Shown: in pieces, positions 1 to 10,700 of the stretch
Position numbering within the stretch: position 1 is the stretch's first letter
Layout: each line of letters starts with the position of its first letter
Origin: Chloromonas sp. AAM2
Taxonomy: Eukaryota > Chlorophyta > Chlorophyceae > Chlamydomonadales > Chlamydomonadaceae
Direction of reading: 5' to 3'
Assembly: GCA_004335635.1 (NCBI GenBank)
Contig: QAXH01001595.1
Coordinates: 215 to 45,322, forward strand
Length of the DNA: 45,108 bases
Made by a program: the position numbers and the translations under genes
The notes under the pieces: generated by a model
What the model was told of the DNA's origin: nothing
What the model saw: the letters and a program-made list of their open reading frames with translations, nothing else
Database searches by the model: none

Positions 1-1297
1 ACCGCATCGTCTACCAACACATATCCACCACAACACATCCCAGTCTCACATGACACTGTACCACACCACATCCACAAATCAAGTTCACATCATTCCATTC
101 GGACCATCACATCGGTCCCAGAAGTCAGCAATCTATCCCAGAAGTAACACCATACCGTTTACCAAAAGTGTGTGTCCATTCTCGTTGTGGACCGACACAC
201 ACACTACAGTGGTGACTCACTCAATGACAGCATACAGTATCAACATAACTCGTCACTTCCAGTCAAAGACAGGCCTCATCACACGAACGTGTCAAGTTGT
301 CCCAGAACTGGCAAACTTCTTTTTTTGATCACAAGGATTAAGGTGCCCATGGATGCACAAGACAACATGCACGACGAGACAAGTAACTTGACATGAATTA
401 CACATGCATGAGAGTCAACGTTGACGTGATCAGCTCAATGGCCACCCGCCTCCTTGGGGAGGTAGCCAAGCCCTCCACCTCCCGACTAAGACAGCCGCAG
501 CGCTTCATTGGGCACTAGACACATGCCGCCTAACGTAGGTCACTTCCGAGAACCCATCTCCGAGTTAACTGCTAGCAGAACTTGTTGCCAGCAGGTTTGG
601 ACGATGCCCTCCGTAATGTGCCGGCATGGTGTGGTGGTTGTGCTGGCATGGCTCAGCCCAGCATGACTCGGCCACCTGCTCTCGGACAGGCCGCAGGAAT
701 GGCTCGGCCGCCTGCTCTCGGACAGTACAATAAAAAAATTACACACATCAGCTCAAACAAAGATCAGACAAAGCCAAAGAATCAGACAAAGCCAAGATCA
801 GCTCAATGGCGAGGCCAACCAGGTGAGAAGCATCAGTCAGTATGGCACTGGCCCAGTTGTCGGCATGCGTGCATGGTTCTGAGGTTGTAGGCATGCTGGC
901 AGCCTGCTGAATTCAGGAGGCATGCCAGCTGCATACGCCCTGCCGTGTGCGGCAAGGCTGCATGCACTGCATTGCGCCTCTTGAGGCACGGTGATCGTTG
1001 GACTCAGAATGCTACCCACATGTGTGGGCAGTGGAGCTGGCCATGACAGTACCACAATAGGAACATGTGTTTCTCGGATGAGCTGACAAATTAGGAAGCT
1101 GCCGTATTACGAAGTAAAACGGGCCAGCAACTCAACGGACTGAAGGACTGAAGGACATGCGCGTCCGCATGTCGTTGGGTCATTGCTTCAATACTGACCA
1201 TAGATTCACGAGTACAGGCCGTAGAGGCTTCAAGACATCGCGTGAGGTCAAGGCGAGTGCACCACACACGCGCAGAGCTCGCCCCTCGGCGCACAGG
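1..1297. other. non-coding region upstream of the CYSTM-type gene
   Basis: No exon with a recognisable product was found. The first 400 bases are CA-rich and carry one copy of the dispersed core repeat at 297-316, followed by a run of seven T. At about 670-727 a 22-base unit (TCGGCC-R-CCTGCTCTCGGACAG) occurs twice. At 757-805 short units (ATCAGACAAAGCCAA, GATCAGCTCAATGG) are duplicated, and the second also occurs at 429. The short open frames here look like chance. The promoter and 5' leader of the gene at 1298 should lie in the last few hundred bases, but no clear core element is visible. Confidence 0.6.
297..316 (+). repeat. dispersed core repeat, copy A
   Basis: The 20-base core TTGTCCCAGAACTGGCAAAC is followed by a T-rich tail. 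Other copies are at 3423-3442 (+), 14026-14045 (-) and 37784-37803 (+, one mismatch). Copies A and the inverted copy share 30 identical bases once the T/A run is included. Confidence 0.8.
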
Positions 1298-2421
1298 ATG
1301 TCCGGCTACGGGCCACCTCCAGGTAAGTCAATCGCTGCTCTTGGGTTGAACCGAGGTGGGCGCGAGCCCTTTTGTAATGGACTGCGCCTTTGACCCCTCG
1401 TCTGTGGTCTCAATTCCGGCACTCGGCACACGTTGCAGGGTACCCAGCGGGTTACCCACCACCACCTCCTGGTAAGCGGACGTCAGCGCTCGTACAGAAC
1501 ACGCAGCTGGTTTTGGCTCCCTTCCCGGCACCTTCCTGATTTGCCCTTTGCACCTTGGGGAGTCCAACCCTGGAGAGCAAGCATCCACGACGTCTCGGTA
1601 CTCCATTGATCACAGCAATCGCCTCGTCACCGTTATCTGCAGGCTATGGCCAGGCGCCAGGCTACGGTGCACCGCCTGGCTACCCTCCCCAGGGCTACCC
1701 GCCTCAGGGTTACCCGCCTCAGGGTTACCCAGGCGGTCAAGGTGGGTTTCTGATCAAGGCTTGCATGCACGCTCGTTTTGCATACTGGTGGCTGCAAGCT
1801 ACCAATGCCTTGGAAGGGTCACATGGCGGTCACATGTGGCCACACCATACCATACCATACCATACCTGGAGGTAGTACCATGTGCAAGGTACTCCAAGTT
1901 ATGACGAGTTGTTTGTGTGCCCGTCCTGCGTGCTTCTGCAGCTGGCTACCCTCCCCAGCAGGTCGTCTACATGCAGGAGCAGCAGCACAACAACAACAAT
2001 GGCATGGAGAAGGGCTGCTTGGCGGCATGGTGAGACATTTTCGCACCACTTTGATTAAATCATCACTTTGATTCGAGGGTCATGTGCATGCTGCTGCTGG
2101 TGCTGCTGCTGTTGGTACGCTGACAGTGATGACCCACCGATATATTACCATGTTTGCGGCGTGCCACACAGTGCACAACCTGTCCTCATCTGCATGCAGT
2201 CAACTGTGCTCAACACAACTGCCTGGGACAACTGCCTTGAACTGCTTGTTCAGCCCACACTGCCAACCCACGCCAGCACCCAATCTCCACCCACGCCACT
2301 TCGTGCATGCATTCAGCAGCTCCTTCATTCACTGGCTTCCTTCATAATCAACATGTGTTTCCTTCTGCCACGCAGCTGTGCCGCGCTCTGCTGCTGCTGC
2401 GCTCTTGATATCTGCTTGTAA
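1298..2421 (+). CDS. CYSTM-type small protein with PPQGY repeats and Cys-rich tail
   Basis: Five exons: 1298-1322, 1439-1471, 1643-1741, 1942-2029, 2376-2421. Every intron is GT-AG and every junction keeps phase, giving 96 aa. Residues 1-60 are built of Gly-Tyr-Pro units, including three PPQGYPPQGY-like repeats. A Gln/Asn-rich stretch (QEQQHNNNN) follows. The C-terminus is GCLAACCAALCCCCALDICL, the pattern of the CYSTM module, a cysteine-rich tail that inserts in or attaches to membranes. CYSTM proteins in plants and fungi are linked to stress tolerance at the plasma membrane; that role here is inference. The start is the first ATG before the repeat. A TGTAA motif at 3021-3025 could be the poly(A) signal. 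The last exon is short, but its phase and Cys pattern fit exactly. Confidence 0.82.
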
Positions 2422-3998
2422 AAGCATGGACAACAGCACCAGTACGTGTACTGCAGCATGCCAAAGGCTGGGCATCACTTTGTGACGTGCTGAGGAGACG
2501 TGGAGAGCACATGGGCCGGCCACCAAGCCATGTATGGTACAGCCTTATCTCGAGTCGGATTTGGACCATGCAACGGTCAAGGCAGCATGTTCCAGTCATG
2601 CAGTTGTGGGCGTTCGGTTCGAGAAGGCAAGGAGGATTGCTGGTAGGTAATCTACTGGTCACAATTGGGCCACCACCACTGGAGCAATGCAGCGATCGAG
2701 AAGAAACGTACCAACTGCCTGCAAACTGTGTCTCGGTGCTGGCATACTTTCAAGTTTTCGGAACAAAACTCGCATGTCTCATTGATTGAGATTTGGCATT
2801 ACATTCGGATAGATTCTGACCAGAAGCAATTCCTGAGCGCACATCGATATTCCCGGAGCTATTGCACCACTCAACGCGCAATGATCAACTGTCAACATGA
2901 CAACCTTGCTGGACCAGGGATTGATATGAGATGTATTGGACGAGACTGGTCATCTTACTGACCCAATGGTGCTGGACCGTCTTCTTTCATGCTGTATTTT
3001 CTAGCGTTGTAGAACTAGTCTGTAATGTGTTACCAACGAGTCAAGGGACAGCGAGTAACGGGACAGCCAACGAGTCAAGGGACAGCCAGTACTGACCCGG
3101 GAGTCCGCAGCTGTCTGTCTTGAGCTTCTGAACAACGGATAGCCAGGACACCTGGTTACCCAACCGACAGATAACCATCTCGACATCATAAGAGTGAAAG
3201 GTGCAAAGCAGCAGTGCAAGCTGGGCGTCTTGTGGTCCTAGAAAACGTACCTTCTGTTTTGGAGATTGCACATGAATATTAAGAACCTGCCAGTCACCTG
3301 GTTCCACCGGTTGTCGACCCATTCACAGACTCTTTGTACACACACGAGCACACGCAGCAAGAAACGTCCCATCAGTCAATACACCAGGACACGCGAACAT
3401 TCACCCACATGAACCCGCCAAATTGTCCCAGAACTGGCAAACATTTTTTTTCATTTTTCATCAATCACTGGTCAGTTCACACAATGAAGATGAGAATGTA
3501 AGCAGCAGAATTCTCCATCCACGGGTCTCTTATCTTGTGACAGTCCAGCAGGCGAACAAGAGCTCAAGACATCTGGTGCACCCTACAGGCCGCCAGGCAC
3601 TGGTCAAGTCGACTTGACCTTGTCACTCGAAGGAACTAAGTTTTCAGTTTCACTCAGAACGCCTAACTCCATGCCTAAAATACTCCATGCCTAAGTGCAA
3701 CGTTTCTTTCCATGGTCAGGCAAGAGCAAGGTTTGGCAGTTTGGGGCCACATAAAACCTCCCGCCTAAGCAAGGGTCACCACTAGCAAGGCTCGCACTGC
3801 AGTTGATGCTGGCCTGATGCACAACTGATAATCATAGCAATTCGCTTCAACAAAGGACACCGCCAGTATAGCTTGCGTTGCAGTTGCTGCTGCTCTGGTG
3901 TGTCAAGCTGCGCACTAAAGACGCATGGAACAGGGTTGGTGCAGGCTTGCACTGCTGAAGGCACATGAATAAAAGCAAAATGCCATTACAAGCGCACA
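2422..3998. other. convergent intergenic region
   Basis: This lies between the 3' ends of the CYSTM-type gene (+) and the SRR1-like gene (-). No exon was recognised. It should hold both 3' UTRs. TGTAA, the usual chlorophyte poly(A) signal, occurs on the + strand at 3021-3025 and on the - strand at 3990-3986. Short direct repeats lie near 3047-3095 (CGAGTCAAGGGACAGCCA type). A dispersed core repeat copy is at 3423-3442. Confidence 0.6.
3423..3442 (+). repeat. dispersed core repeat, copy B
   Basis: The 20-base core is identical to the copy at 297-316 and is followed by a T-rich stretch. Together with copy A it flanks the CYSTM-type gene in direct orientation, about 3.1 kb apart. Confidence 0.8.
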
Positions 3999-6900
3999 CT
4001 AGATGAGGCTGCGCAATACAGATGCATGGAACAGGTGCAGGCTGGTGTCGTTGAAGGCGGAAGGTGCGGGGAAGCTGGGCTCCTGGGGTACAGCAGCCTC
4101 CAACACAGCACCTGAAAGGCAGCACAAGTTGAGACATGTTAGTATAGGGGCCCACAGGTGCTAATCTTCACCTTCAATTCAGCAAGGGTTCCATCCTGCA
4201 GACCTACATAGGGTCATGTGATGGTGGTGATAATGGTGATGATAATGGTGATGATGATGGTGGTGATGATGCGAATGATGGTGATGAAACATGATGGTGT
4301 TCTTACCAGCGGCTAAAAGTCGGAGCATTGCCTCAGGTCTGTCCGGCCGTCCCGCCCCCGGCTTGCCCCGGCCGCACATGGCCCATCGCTCCTGGTACGT
4401 GGCGAAGCTGTTGGCTAGCAGCACGCAGTGGCCAAGTGTGGCGGTGGAAACGGTGTGGCCGAGTGCAGTGGATGAGCTACCTGCAGGAAGCACAGACACA
4501 TGCATGTGTGAAAGATTGCAGCAGGGGGGCCACATGCACTGAGCTTGAATGTTAGCGCATTGACTGGCAAAGGTTGGAAGGGGACTCCTGCTTTTGAACG
4601 CCTTGCTGCCTAATCCCCTTCCGGACATTGCCGCACTTTAGCTTCCAAAGACGACATGGGCCGGCAATCATAAGACCCTGACCAGCCATGGATAGCAGAT
4701 TGGCATGACATCTGAGTACACCTTAGCGGCCAGAATCCAAACAACTGGCTATTAATAACACCTGGTCGCTCGACAAATGAGGAAGCTGTGGTAATGAGAG
4801 GATGATAGCACAGGCATCAGCTGAGCTGTGCCTTGACTTTGCCATGGAATCGCTGTGTCGCTTGTGTCCGAACTGAACAGAACGGCCAAGGTGTTCCAGT
4901 GTGGTGCGCTTGAATGTCCAACAAACCTTGTTCGTGTGACTCTGCGTTGCAAAGTTGTCCAAGGTTTGCCAAGAGCAGCTTGTCACACAAATGACCCTGC
5001 ATGCAAGTCGATACGGTTTACTCAGTCACTCAACCGTAAACAAAAAGTGTGCAATGCTTATTCCTTGCGCTGTCCTTCCAGCTTCATTTTCAAGTGCTGA
5101 ACGTCCAACAATGATGCCCATACGTCTCTAACGCATCTCTGTGAGCTCCTGAACCACCCATCACCACCCATCACCAGGACGTCCATCACATCAATCACCC
5201 ATGTCTATTCTTGACTTCCCCATGTGCTTGCCTCTAAATGTGGCAGGTAGAACAGTGTGGGCCTGTCCGCCCTGCGAGCACACTCCTCGTTGCGTTCGAG
5301 TACTGTCCAGTCCAAGCGCTTGAGCAGAGCCATGTCAACTGGTGTTAAGATGGGGTCGTACACCTACATTGATTCCACTATCACATGAAATTACTACATT
5401 TGGGTCGGCTGATCCGCACAGATTGCCAGTCACTGGTGTGTAGTTTTGAGGCGCTGGGTAGATTCATTCTTTGAGCTGTGCCCAAGCGAGACATGCTACA
5501 TGCTCAGATGGTAGTTGATGCTTGCGTCGAGCTCTGTTCCACTTGCGGGATCTAAAACACACCCACACACAAGCATCCACACGTATGCCCACCCACCCAC
5601 CCACATTGGGGGCATCGTGCTCATGCTTTGTTCACGGAATAGACACCGGCTGCTAAGCGCCTGGATTGTTGACTCGGCAGCACCGCTGTAATGATGTGAC
5701 ATATTGCACCCACCCACCCACACCCATACACACCTCAGGCGGGAGTGATAAGCAGGGAAGCAGCTCGGAATGCAGCAACAGGCCCAGAGCAAGCTGCAAA
5801 ACGGCACACATGAACTCCATGACAGCAGGGGCCTCATGACAGCAGTTCAAACAACAGGTCATGATGCCGCAGACCCCTTGAGCTCTGCACATTGTGAATG
5901 CGCTACAGAGGGTCTGAGTTTGTCTGCTTTGCGGTATCCATGCTTCATGTGAATGCTCCATGTGAATGCTCCATGTGAATGCTCCATGTGATTGCTCCAT
6001 GTGATTGCTCCATGTGATTGCTCCATGTGATTGCTCCATGTGATTGCTCCATGTGATTGCTCCATGCTGTAATGACACACGTGCTTCCCACACGCCATAC
6101 GCATGCTCGTCACACTCAAACAGCACGTAGAATGTGTGTGTTGGTTGCAGCTGCGAACACTGAACACCCACGTGCTTGCCCAGGCATTGCGCACCTGGTA
6201 TCTTGAGTTCCTGCTCTCCTGCATGGAGCCCAGCCCAAACACCACCATCTGTGTGACTGTCATGGGCCATGGAGTGGTCACACTTCCTTGTAGCCCATGC
6301 ACATGACATGCCCCATGCACCATCACTTCAGGGTCAATCTTAGATGGTGGTTCAACGGTTGATTGCAAGGATTGAGAAATGAGACCTTGGCGGGTGGATT
6401 CGTTGACAGGCTGCCGGCCGTCGTGCAAGCATCCATCAGTTGCTTGGTGAGGCAAGTGCTGCTGCAAAAGAGCTGTTGTAGTTCTTTGAGATGCTCCTGT
6501 GCTGGCGTCTATGTGATGTGATGCTGAACTCTGTAGATGTATGTTTAGGGGGCCTGAACCTTGTAGTGGTGCTGCAGCGTGGCTGCAATTGGTAGCTGCT
6601 GCATTGTGATTGCAGGTGTTGGTTAGCTGGTGGGAGGAGGTACAAGCAAATGCAGCCTTCAATCGACGGTAGAAGTGACTGCTGGCCACCTCCAATCTGC
6701 AGGGCAGAGTTGCAGACTTGCGCAGTTGCAGTTGTCAAGTAACATTGAAATTGATGATGATGATGTTGATGATGATGTTCTCCGATTTGACCCTTCCGTT
6801 GGTGCTTAGTGGAGATACTGTGGTGACTAGGGAACGGCATACCACGATACGTCAGCCATCCCGACCAGCTGTCCACGTGACTGGTCCCGGGCGCGGCATG

Positions 6901-7538
6901 GGACGTGGCAGCAAGAAGCATGACAGTGCAGGGGGCCCCGTAGCCTGAGGTGGTCTTTCCGGCAGCATGGCCGTTCTATTAGCATGATACAGAGTCACCC
7001 TACAACTTTCGAATTCTACAGCCCGTAGCATGATGTAGAGTGCCTGCACTTGCTTTTTTTCCACCTTTCTTTCTTTCTTTCCAGTTCCTTACCTGAAGGG
7101 TGATTGCATCAGAATGGGAAATTTCTCACCTACACTGCTCCACCTGTCGTTGCAACGCATCAACCTGCTCCTCAAAAGTTCGTGGAGCCCTGAGTGCTGC
7201 TCTGCGAGAGTTGCTGCGCCTGCCATGGCCTGCATCTGCTGCATACAGTCCTTGTTGGCCTGCTGCTGAGCAGCTGCTGTCCCATCCCGGCAAGCTGGGT
7301 TGGTCAGTGCCGGATGCTGCACCTGCGTCTGTGGTTGTGTTGTTGGTGTCATGAGAATGACCTGGTGCTGCAGAGCAGTGTCAAAGAGTAGCAGATTAAC
7401 ACGTGGCGGATCCAAACAACCTTCTGCAGGTTCTTGGTTGGCTGCATGCCACAGCAGCCCACCTATTGGACTGGCATGTTGGCGAGCACCCTTCTTTGGC
7501 TTGCCGCCTGCGCCCACAACCAGCCAGGCATCTGCCAT
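3999..7538 (-). CDS. SRR1: SRR1-like protein
   Basis: Seven exons in coding order: 7538-7093, 6696-6195, 5793-5734, 5363-5232, 4996-4927, 4480-4307, 4111-3999. All phases agree, giving 498 aa. SRR1-family motifs appear in order: FGLGS near residues 302-306, RYQLALGLLL, VYDPILTPVD from 337, NEEC near 361, PTLFYLPH near 371-378, then LLLANL and VLLANSF near 423-429. In Arabidopsis SRR1 acts in phytochrome B signalling and the circadian clock; homologues are yeast Ber1 and animal SRRD. The molecular activity is not settled. The start MADAWLVV resembles SRR1 N-termini. The protein is longer than the plant one because of a low-complexity N-terminal part (roughly residues 1-280). The fourth intron begins with GC (5231-5230); the homology continues directly across it. 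It shares an upstream region with the SCD1-like gene. Confidence 0.85.
4216..4290. repeat. GGTGAT/GATGAT low-complexity tract
   Basis: A run of GTGATG/GATGGT units lies in the last intron of the SRR1-like gene. On the minus strand it reads as a spurious His-rich frame. It is close to the donor at 4306-4305 but does not overlap the exons. Confidence 0.8.
5942..6069. repeat. 13-bp tandem repeat in SRR1-like intron 2
   Basis: About nine copies of GCTCCATGTGATT, with A/T variants at base 12, lie between exon 3 (ending 5793) and exon 2 (starting 6195). The repeat generates long repetitive open frames that are not genes. Confidence 0.9.
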
Positions 7539-7736
7539 TTATCGAGCAGTGCAAAACATTCACACTGTTTACAATGGGGCAGGTTGGCGTAGGTCACACT
7601 GCAACTGCAACTGGGACGGCTGACGGTTAACGAACGCTTTCTACGACTAGGGTTTGGAACCTGGGATAGCTGTGCGCACGTCACGAGCGCTGGCAAACGA
7701 GCTGAACCTCCATGTAGACATCTTACACACTCTGCA
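7539..7736. promoter_or_regulatory. shared upstream region of divergent SRR1-like and SCD1-like genes
   Basis: Only 198 bp separate the two divergent ATGs (7538 on minus, 7737 on plus). Both 5' leaders and both promoters must fit here unless there are unseen upstream non-coding exons. No TATA box is obvious. GC-rich patches such as GCGCACGTCACGAGCGC (about 7673-7690) could be factor sites, but this is inference. Confidence 0.5.
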
Positions 7737-10700
7737 ATGGCAAGGGCCTCCAAGGGTTCCGAGGCCTCAAATCCAACCTCCTTGCTTCAAGCTTTTGTTG
7801 TATGTGGCATACCACCGAACGTGCAAGGACTCAGGGACATCGCTGGTCAGCTGCAAGGATTCCATGGGACGAATAGGAAGTATCTTCCGGTGCTGCAGGA
7901 CGCTGTCTTCTCTACCAAGCACCAAGAGAAGCTGAATGCTTCCCAGCTTCCCGCTCAGCTTGCGCTGGTGCGTCCTATGTTCTTGGGGCAACCTTGGGTC
8001 TGACCCTTGGAGCGTAACTTCTGCCCAACTTCATGCATACGCAGTGCTGCCTGCCAGAAGGAGTGCAAATCTTTCTACCTTGCTTGGTGGAAGCTGTTGA
8101 GCCCAAGGCCTACTCGATCGTCCTGACAGGCAGGTTTGGTGGGCCCCATGCCAAAAATTTCAGTCTGGTTTATCACAGCCAGAGCACAAGCTCGTCCAAG
8201 GCCCAGCATTAAACATGAAGCAGTCTGGCATGCACATGCAGCTCAGCTGCCGGATCAACGCCATTGCTGAACATGCTGGCAACGTGGTATGTGCATGCAG
8301 GTGCAGACGGTGCTCGTCTATTCGTATCCTGCCTAAGCTACGATGAAGACCTTCCTGCCAGCATCGTCTGTCAGTTTCCTGGCACTAACGGTGCACGTGC
8401 CAGCAAGGTCATGTGCCTGGTGGCCCACCAGCCATACCTTACCACCATGGAATCGATACTCAGACGGCTGTATGTAGCCATCTATGTCACTGGCACCACA
8501 ACACCTGTGGCGGACTTAGTGGCTCATCTTCTTACCATTCCATGCCCTGGTGTGGATGGTCTGGCCCATGTAGACAAGGTGGGATCCTCAACATGCACAT
8601 GCAAGAGCCGTCCATGCGGGGAAACCACGGGAAAACCATGTGGATAAGGAATGGTGAATACATAAGATCGAGTGACTGCATTGATGCAGTAGAAACAAAT
8701 TACAAGACCTTTAGTATAGGTGTGGTCCTTGCTATAGTAAGACTGGGAAAGCCAAGTCCATCAGTATTGGTCGCAAACCAGCACGGCATTGGAAGGGGCA
8801 GGGCAGGGTCAGCAATGTTTGTTGCGGTCATTGTCACACGATGACCCTCATCTGTGAGTCACTGATCAGTGGGGAACGGAATTAACGGCACAACTGTTAA
8901 CTGCACCACGGCACCAGCAACAAATGCGCCTCAGCTCAATGGCTGACTGAGCATGTGCCCAGCTGTGTTGCTAGGACTTAACATCTGCTAGGATGGGAAG
9001 CACTGTCACGCATGTGATCGCAGGTGTGTTTTGAACTGGCTGGGCGCCCCATGCATGTGCTAGCCCCTGCCGCCGTGAACAACCTGCCCCTCATGGAGCT
9101 GCCGGTCCGGCCGCTGCTCCAGTCATTGAGCTGCGACAACCTGCTGATACTGTTCATGGCAGGTGCGTGGGGCTGCGCAATTTTACTGTAAATATGTGTG
9201 CACTGCCTGTGCACTGCGCATGTAAACAAGTCAAGGTTGCTCCGCTGAGTCCCACTGACCAGCAAGCTCCCATGCCAATCCAGCTCACGAAATTGAGCCT
9301 CGCAGGGCACGAGCCACACATCTTGGTCAGGGGGTTATTGGACCAAAACATCTTTTTCTCAAACAGATTTGTTAGTCAGTATCACTATCTAATTGAGGGC
9401 CCAGGAAGTCGGGCTAGGCACAAGGGGACAGGTACCAGAGGCACGATAGCACAGCTGAGCCCGGGGGGGGTCTGCACATCGCTACCTGCAACCACGCCGA
9501 CCTTTGTTCAGTGCACTTAGTGAGACTGCAGGGCTTGTTCAGAGCACACACGTACCCTGAGCACGACTTGACCTGTTGCCTGCAATCTTATCCGTGCAGT
9601 GCTGCTCGAACGGCGGGTGTTGCTGCGCTCACAGCATCACCGGCTGCTGACCCTTGCTGGCGAGGCCGTCCGGCAGCTGCTCTACCCGCTACGCCACCTG
9701 CACACCTACATACCCGCCATGCCCACGTGTCTGTGTGACTACCTGGACGCGCCCACACCATTCCTCATGGGGCTGAGTGCGTCAGTGGATGTGCACCCTA
9801 CAGTGCTGTGTCAGCTGGTTGTAGCGGATTTAGACAGGTGAGGACTGGTGGAGGTTGGACAAGGTCCTGGGGATCAGCCAGCCAGGGACTCTGTTTGGCC
9901 ATGGGTGGTCAGCCACCTAGGTCGCTCCCATGTGGCACACTGATAGCAAGCCGTAAACCTGCCCTCCAAGTTAAAGAGTGCCGCGTCTTGGTTGACCCTT
10001 GGGTTTGTGGACTTTTCCACCTGGCGGGCTCATTTCCCTGCTAGCGGTGGGCATGCTATCTGGTTGCTGACGCTTATTTCTGCGCGCTTGTGCAGTGACT
10101 GTGTGGAGATACCAGCAGGAGATGACCTGTCTCAGCTGCTCTCCCAGCCCAGCCTGGTCACGATGGGCAAGCGCCTGGCACACCTACTCAGGCCAGCCAA
10201 GGCCTCAGGAGTTGGCCTGCTGCATGACAAGCTGCTAGCGGGTCGTCTGGCAGACGCCCACAGCACATCAAGCGCGGTGCAAACATGCGGTGCTGCTGCG
10301 GATGTGCTGCGGGGCGCGGCAGCTGTTGCGTTGGCAGACGGTGCGGCTTCCGACCTCCTAACTCGGCAGGCACAACAATTGGCTGGGCAAGGTGCGTAGT
10401 ATGCCCAGCGGATTGACCGGCATATGTCGCTGTGCTTCTATGTCTGTGTTCTAAACGTCAGACATCACTACCGACAAGCGAGATGTATTGTGCGAGCGGG
10501 CTCCAGTGCTTATGTACTACTCTTAATGGTTATGAATCGCCTATGTGTCCGCAGGATGGGGTTGCGCTCACGAGCTGCTCGTGCGGCGTCTGTTCCTTGA
10601 GTGCATGTCTGACTTTCTGTCAGGCTATCATCGTTTCTTGCCCAGAACTCCACAGCAACCTAGCGCCACCGCAACGACGGATTCGCGTTCCAGTACCAGT

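Noticed and set aside
4179..4628. His-rich open frame on the minus strand
   Set aside because: The His run comes from a GGTGAT/GATGAT tract in an intron; the real exon (4480-4307) uses part of the same strand but ends before the tract.
5859..6695. 278-codon minus-strand frame with WSNHMEQSHGA repeats
   Set aside because: Its first part is SRR1-like exon 2, but the repeated part is the 13-bp tandem repeat lying beyond the donor at 6194; the homologous next residues (LALGLLL) are in the exon at 5793.
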